51,904 nt of DNA, from assembly GCA_022510585.1 (NCBI GenBank), contig JAFLTF010000001.1:1-51904 (forward strand). The letters are read 5' to 3'. Shown here in pieces: positions 48,866 through 51,904 of this stretch; position 1 is the first letter of the stretch, and the number at the start of each line of letters is the position of its first letter. The position numbers were made by a program, and so were the translations under genes. The notes beneath the pieces are model-generated. The model did not search any database, was not told where the DNA came from, and saw only the letters and a list, made by a program, of their open reading frames with translations. Source of the stretch: Lachnospiraceae bacterium (GTDB lineage Bacteria > Bacillota > Clostridia > Lachnospirales > Lachnospiraceae).

Positions 48866-50092
48866 TCATGATTGATGGAACAATTCCCTATACCACTTCA
48901 GTGAATCCGTATAAGCTTCATAGACATCGTTCATATCAATATTCTTTAAGACCATCAATCTGGATACTTCCTGCCAGTTAGCCATCTCATACTGCAAAAC
49001 AAAATCAAGTATAGGTGCCATCTCTCCGGTATGATCAACCAAAGCATGCTCGATTTCCTTAGAGACCTTTACCATTTTCAAAGCCTCTTCCATGGGTTTA
49101 TCCAGAATGACATCAAGTACGGAGAAAAGTCCCATCAAAAACAGTTCCGAAGACTGTCCTGCCATTTCATAAAGCGGTGCTAAGTTCTCAGCAAATTTCG
49201 CACGCAGGAGAGAAAGTCTCGTAATCTCACTGGGTCTGTCCGAGCAAAGCTCATTGGTAACCGCAGTATTGATCCATTTCTTCAACTCTTTCTGACCAAG
49301 CATCGCCGCCGCATGCCTGATCGATGTGATCTCCGAGTTGCGGGACATATGATTTACCATCTTAAGCAGCGAAATGACCAGTGCAGTATCCCTTCCTACC
49401 ACATCCGCGGCTTCCGACAGATCAAAATCCACATCATTTACGATATTCAAAAGTTCAATATAATTTGTTTTAAGCGGTGATACCTCTGTCTGTGCCTCTG
49501 CAACAGGTACACGGAAGAAAGCGCCTTCATAGAGATCAAATTTACCGATTTTCTTCAGCTTGTCAAAGTCTTCCTGTGAACCAATATCTACTACACAGAT
49601 CTTGATATTCGGATACATCTTATCAAAAAAAGGCTTTGCATTCGCTATATTTATCTTTTTATAATCCAACAGAATATAGTCCATAAGGGCAAGTATCTCA
49701 TGATATTCCGCAAACTTTTCGATCGGAAGCTTTCTGATCGCCATCTGATACCCCATCTTCCTAAGCTGCTTGATACGGTTGATATACATTTCCTCAGGAA
49801 CGATCGTATGATCTGCCAAAAGGACCAGTCTCTGGCGAGGTGCGCTGCACTGATTTTCAATATCCGTAAAAATGGAGATACTATTGATTTCTACGAAAAC
49901 CGTATTATCCGCCGACAGGGTTTCAATTCCCATACTGTCAATCAGATCCAAACCCGAGATACTGGCAGCATCATCATATAACGCTGTGGAAAGCAGACTC
50001 GGATTCAAAAGATAATTCCTTTTCTGCGTAAATATGGAATAGGCCCTTACCTCCATGTTCTCATCAAATAACGGTATTAATGTTACAAGCAT
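48866..50092 (-). CDS. Degenerate EAL plus HDOD domain protein (YuxH-like)
   Basis: N-terminal EAL-like fold without the EAL motif (MGYQMAIRKLPIEKFAEYHEILALMDYILLDYKKI), C-terminal HDOD (LSEAADVVGRDTALVISLLKMVNHM, HAAAMLGQKELKKWI). Confidence 0.85.
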   Translation of the reverse strand: MLVTLIPLFDENMEVRAYSIFTQKRNYLLNPSLLSTALYDDAASISGLDLIDSMGIETLSADNTVFVEINSISIFTDIENQCSAPRQRLVLLADHTIVPEEMYINRIKQLRKMGYQMAIRKLPIEKFAEYHEILALMDYILLDYKKINIANAKPFFDKMYPNIKICVVDIGSQEDFDKLKKIGKFDLYEGAFFRVPVAEAQTEVSPLKTNYIELLNIVNDVDFDLSEAADVVGRDTALVISLLKMVNHMSRNSEITSIRHAAAMLGQKELKKWINTAVTNELCSDRPSEITRLSLLRAKFAENLAPLYEMAGQSSELFLMGLFSVLDVILDKPMEEALKMVKVSKEIEHALVDHTGEMAPILDFVLQYEMANWQEVSRLMVLKNIDMNDVYEAYTDSLKWYRELFHQS

Positions 50093-50130
50093 AGTCTTTC
50101 TCCTATCAAAGATATTTTATCTTAATCTCT

Positions 50131-50159
50131 ATTATATAATCATACTATATTTTTACAAA
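50131..50159 (-). promoter_or_regulatory. SigA-like promoter of the EAL-HDOD gene
   Basis: Minus strand TTTGTA-N17-TATAAT. Confidence 0.55.
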
Positions 50160-50235
50160 GTTGGATATCTTTTTTGCGTATATTTTTAATTTTTTTTTAT
50201 TTTTTTTTAATTTTTTCCGGAAATGCCCTGCGAAT

Positions 50236-50265
50236 CAAAAAAACCCTAGATATCTCCAGGGATTT
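50236..50265 (-). terminator. Terminator downstream of tRNA-Thr
   Basis: Minus strand CCCTGGAGATATCTAGGG followed by TTTTTTT. Confidence 0.65.
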
Positions 50266-50269
50266 TAAG

Positions 50270-50342
50270 AGCTGCTGACGGGAATCGGACCCGTGACCTC
50301 CGCACTACCAATGCGACGCACTACCGACTGTGCTACAGCAGC
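50270..50342 (-). tRNA. tRNA-Thr (anticodon GGT)
   Basis: Acceptor GCTGCTG/CAGCAGC, D-stem GCAC/GTGC, anticodon arm TCGCA-TTGGTAG-TGCGG, T-arm ACGGG-TCCGATT-CCCGT. Confidence 0.95.
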
Positions 50343-50396
50343 TTGTTACAAATATAAGCGGAACAGAGTCCTCTCTGTTTACCGAAGTGTATTGTA

Positions 50397-51050
50397 TCAC
50401 AGGGTATTCCGCTTTGTCAAGTCTGTCTTCTTATAAATAGCCTTTCTCAGTTTCGTTTTAATGCGCTGCAGGGCGTTATCCGTGGATTTTTCATCCCTTC
50501 CCAGCACCTTGGCTATCTGTGTGTAACGCATGCCGGTCAGATATAAGTCCAGAACCTGTTTTTCAAATCCGCTCAACTCTTTTTCGATCGTCTTTTCAAG
50601 CTGCTCCACATTTTCCTTATCAATCAGCATTTCTTCCGGACTTTGTTCCGCCTTGAGGGCCAGCATATTGACAAGCGTCATGTCGCCTTCGCTGCGTTCC
50701 GGGTCTTCTTTCGTTGTTGCATACAGGGAAACGTAGGTATTCAGGGGTATATGCTTCTGACGTCTGGAAGCCTGCACTGCGGTATACATCTGTCTGGAAA
50801 TACAAAGATCCGCAAAAGTGTAAAAACTGGCATCCCTGCCGCTGTCAAAATCACGCACTGCCTTAAAAAGCCCTATCATTCCCTCCTGGATCAGATCGTC
50901 GTTATCCGCACCCAGAATGTACATGGACTGCGCCTTACTTCTGACCAGATTTTTATATTTGTTCATGATAAAGTCCATAATGCCGGTTTCTCCGTCCCGC
51001 AGACGTATCATAAGCTCTTCATCGCTGTATTGCTGGTATTCTTCGTTCAT
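50397..51050 (-). CDS. sigH: RNA polymerase sporulation sigma factor SigH
   Basis: NKYKNLVRSKAQSMYILGADNDDLIQEGMIGLFKAVRDFDSGRDASFYTFADLCISRQMYTAVQASRRQKHIPLN. Confidence 0.94.
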   Translation of the reverse strand: MNEEYQQYSDEELMIRLRDGETGIMDFIMNKYKNLVRSKAQSMYILGADNDDLIQEGMIGLFKAVRDFDSGRDASFYTFADLCISRQMYTAVQASRRQKHIPLNTYVSLYATTKEDPERSEGDMTLVNMLALKAEQSPEEMLIDKENVEQLEKTIEKELSGFEKQVLDLYLTGMRYTQIAKVLGRDEKSTDNALQRIKTKLRKAIYKKTDLTKRNTL

Positions 51051-51109
51051 ATATTCCCTTCTGTCAGTCCGATAAATTTATTTTGCGACGTTTTTCTTGT
51101 ATCCTGTCG

Positions 51110-51904
51110 TTACCGATTGTAGTATTTTACGATCTCGGCTGCAAAATGCTCTGCCAGAATCCGATAACCGTCCTGATTTCCATGCACACCGTCAGGAAGA
51201 TAATCAGCGATGACATTAGCGTCATGGGAGTCCAGAATATTGGAATTATACAGATCTACAAGTTCAAATCCGTATTCCTCTGTCAGTTCTTTTATGACAT
51301 CCGCAAAGTTTTTCTGTGGCAGTAAATATTCTCTCTCACTCATCAGATAGTCATGCAGGATATTCGGCAGCGGCGTTGCAAAAAATATGACAGCGTCCGG
51401 ATAGCCTTCCCGCAGACCACTCATCAGTTCGTCCAGATCCCCGCAGAAAGTGCCGTACGCCCTCTCACTCAAATTGCCAAATTCATGATCCGATACGCAA
51501 AATCCATCATTGGTGCCGCCCAACACAATGATCATGTCCGCATCCTGCGGGATGTCCATATACCGTTCCACGAAAGGATCTGCCCAGTATCTGCCGACAG
51601 AAGAACCGCCGATTCCCAGGTCATAAACCTCTTGTAATCCCAAAATCTCTTTCAATTGCACGGGATAGCTGTATTGCTCAAACTCTTCTTCACTTTCCAG
51701 ATTTGAGGCTGCGGTTATGCTGTCACCCAGACAGGCAATTTTCATTTGGGAAAAATCATACTGATTCCCTGCGATCCACTCCCTATCCTTTTGATTCGCC
51801 TCTAAGGTTTCTTCATAGGAAGTTTTCAACATCCGCCTTTGTTCCAGAGAAATCTCATTGCCGGATACTGTTTCGTTTCCTGAAACCGTGGCATTTCCCG
51901 ATAC
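51110..51904 (-). CDS. SGNH/GDSL hydrolase, N-terminus beyond window edge
   Basis: IACLGDSITAASNLESEEEFEQYSYPVQL, IVLGGTNDG, PDGVHGNQDGYRILAEHFA; frame stays open to the window end upstream of the listed Met. Confidence 0.85.
   Translation of the reverse strand, partial: VSGNATVSGNETVSGNEISLEQRRMLKTSYEETLEANQKDREWIAGNQYDFSQMKIACLGDSITAASNLESEEEFEQYSYPVQLKEILGLQEVYDLGIGGSSVGRYWADPFVERYMDIPQDADMIIVLGGTNDGFCVSDHEFGNLSERAYGTFCGDLDELMSGLREGYPDAVIFFATPLPNILHDYLMSEREYLLPQKNFADVIKELTEEYGFELVDLYNSNILDSHDANVIADYLPDGVHGNQDGYRILAEHFAAEIVKYYNR

Noticed and set aside
1-51904. CRISPR arrays, transposases, integrases, attachment sites next to tRNA-Thr, rRNA operons
   Set aside because: None seen: no regularly spaced direct repeats, no recombinase motifs, and tRNA-Thr is flanked by sigH and the EAL-HDOD gene with no duplicated tRNA end noticed.

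Overview
The window looks like an ordinary chromosomal segment of an endospore-forming clostridium, most likely Lachnospiraceae (inferred from gene content and family resemblance, not from a search). Most genes are on the minus strand. Minus-strand genes in order of rising coordinate: dprA, comM/yifB, pilT, a degenerate HD-GYP protein, sigK, hemW, lepA, spoIIP, gpr; a TPM/zinc-ribbon pair; an HD protein with purA-purB-purC; a four-gene cluster of uncharacterised proteins (coiled-coil membrane protein, helical-repeat protein, Hsp70-like DUF5716 type, giant DUF5717 type); an MCP; a GHKL/LytTR two-component system; htpG with a perfect CIRCE box; a PrsA-like foldase; ilvE; a soluble hybrid kinase with folA and thyA; a beta-CASP MBL protein; a Ca2+-ATPase; a GreA-like factor; glgD-glgC; a degenerate EAL-HDOD protein; tRNA-Thr; sigH; and an SGNH hydrolase truncated by the window edge. 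Plus-strand genes: rpsT, a PurF-like protein lacking the N-terminal Cys, a SpoIID-like/PG-binding protein, ytaF, and a small unknown. I saw no CRISPR array, rRNA, transposase or prophage. The best candidates for undescribed biology are: (1) the Hsp70-like plus giant-solenoid operon running into purCBA; (2) the PurF-like paralogue without the glutaminase nucleophile; (3) a recurrent 12-mer, AAGAAAGGCATG, 7-9 nt upstream of several start codons; (4) a structured leader on rpsT; (5) a SpoIID-like protein with no visible export signal.
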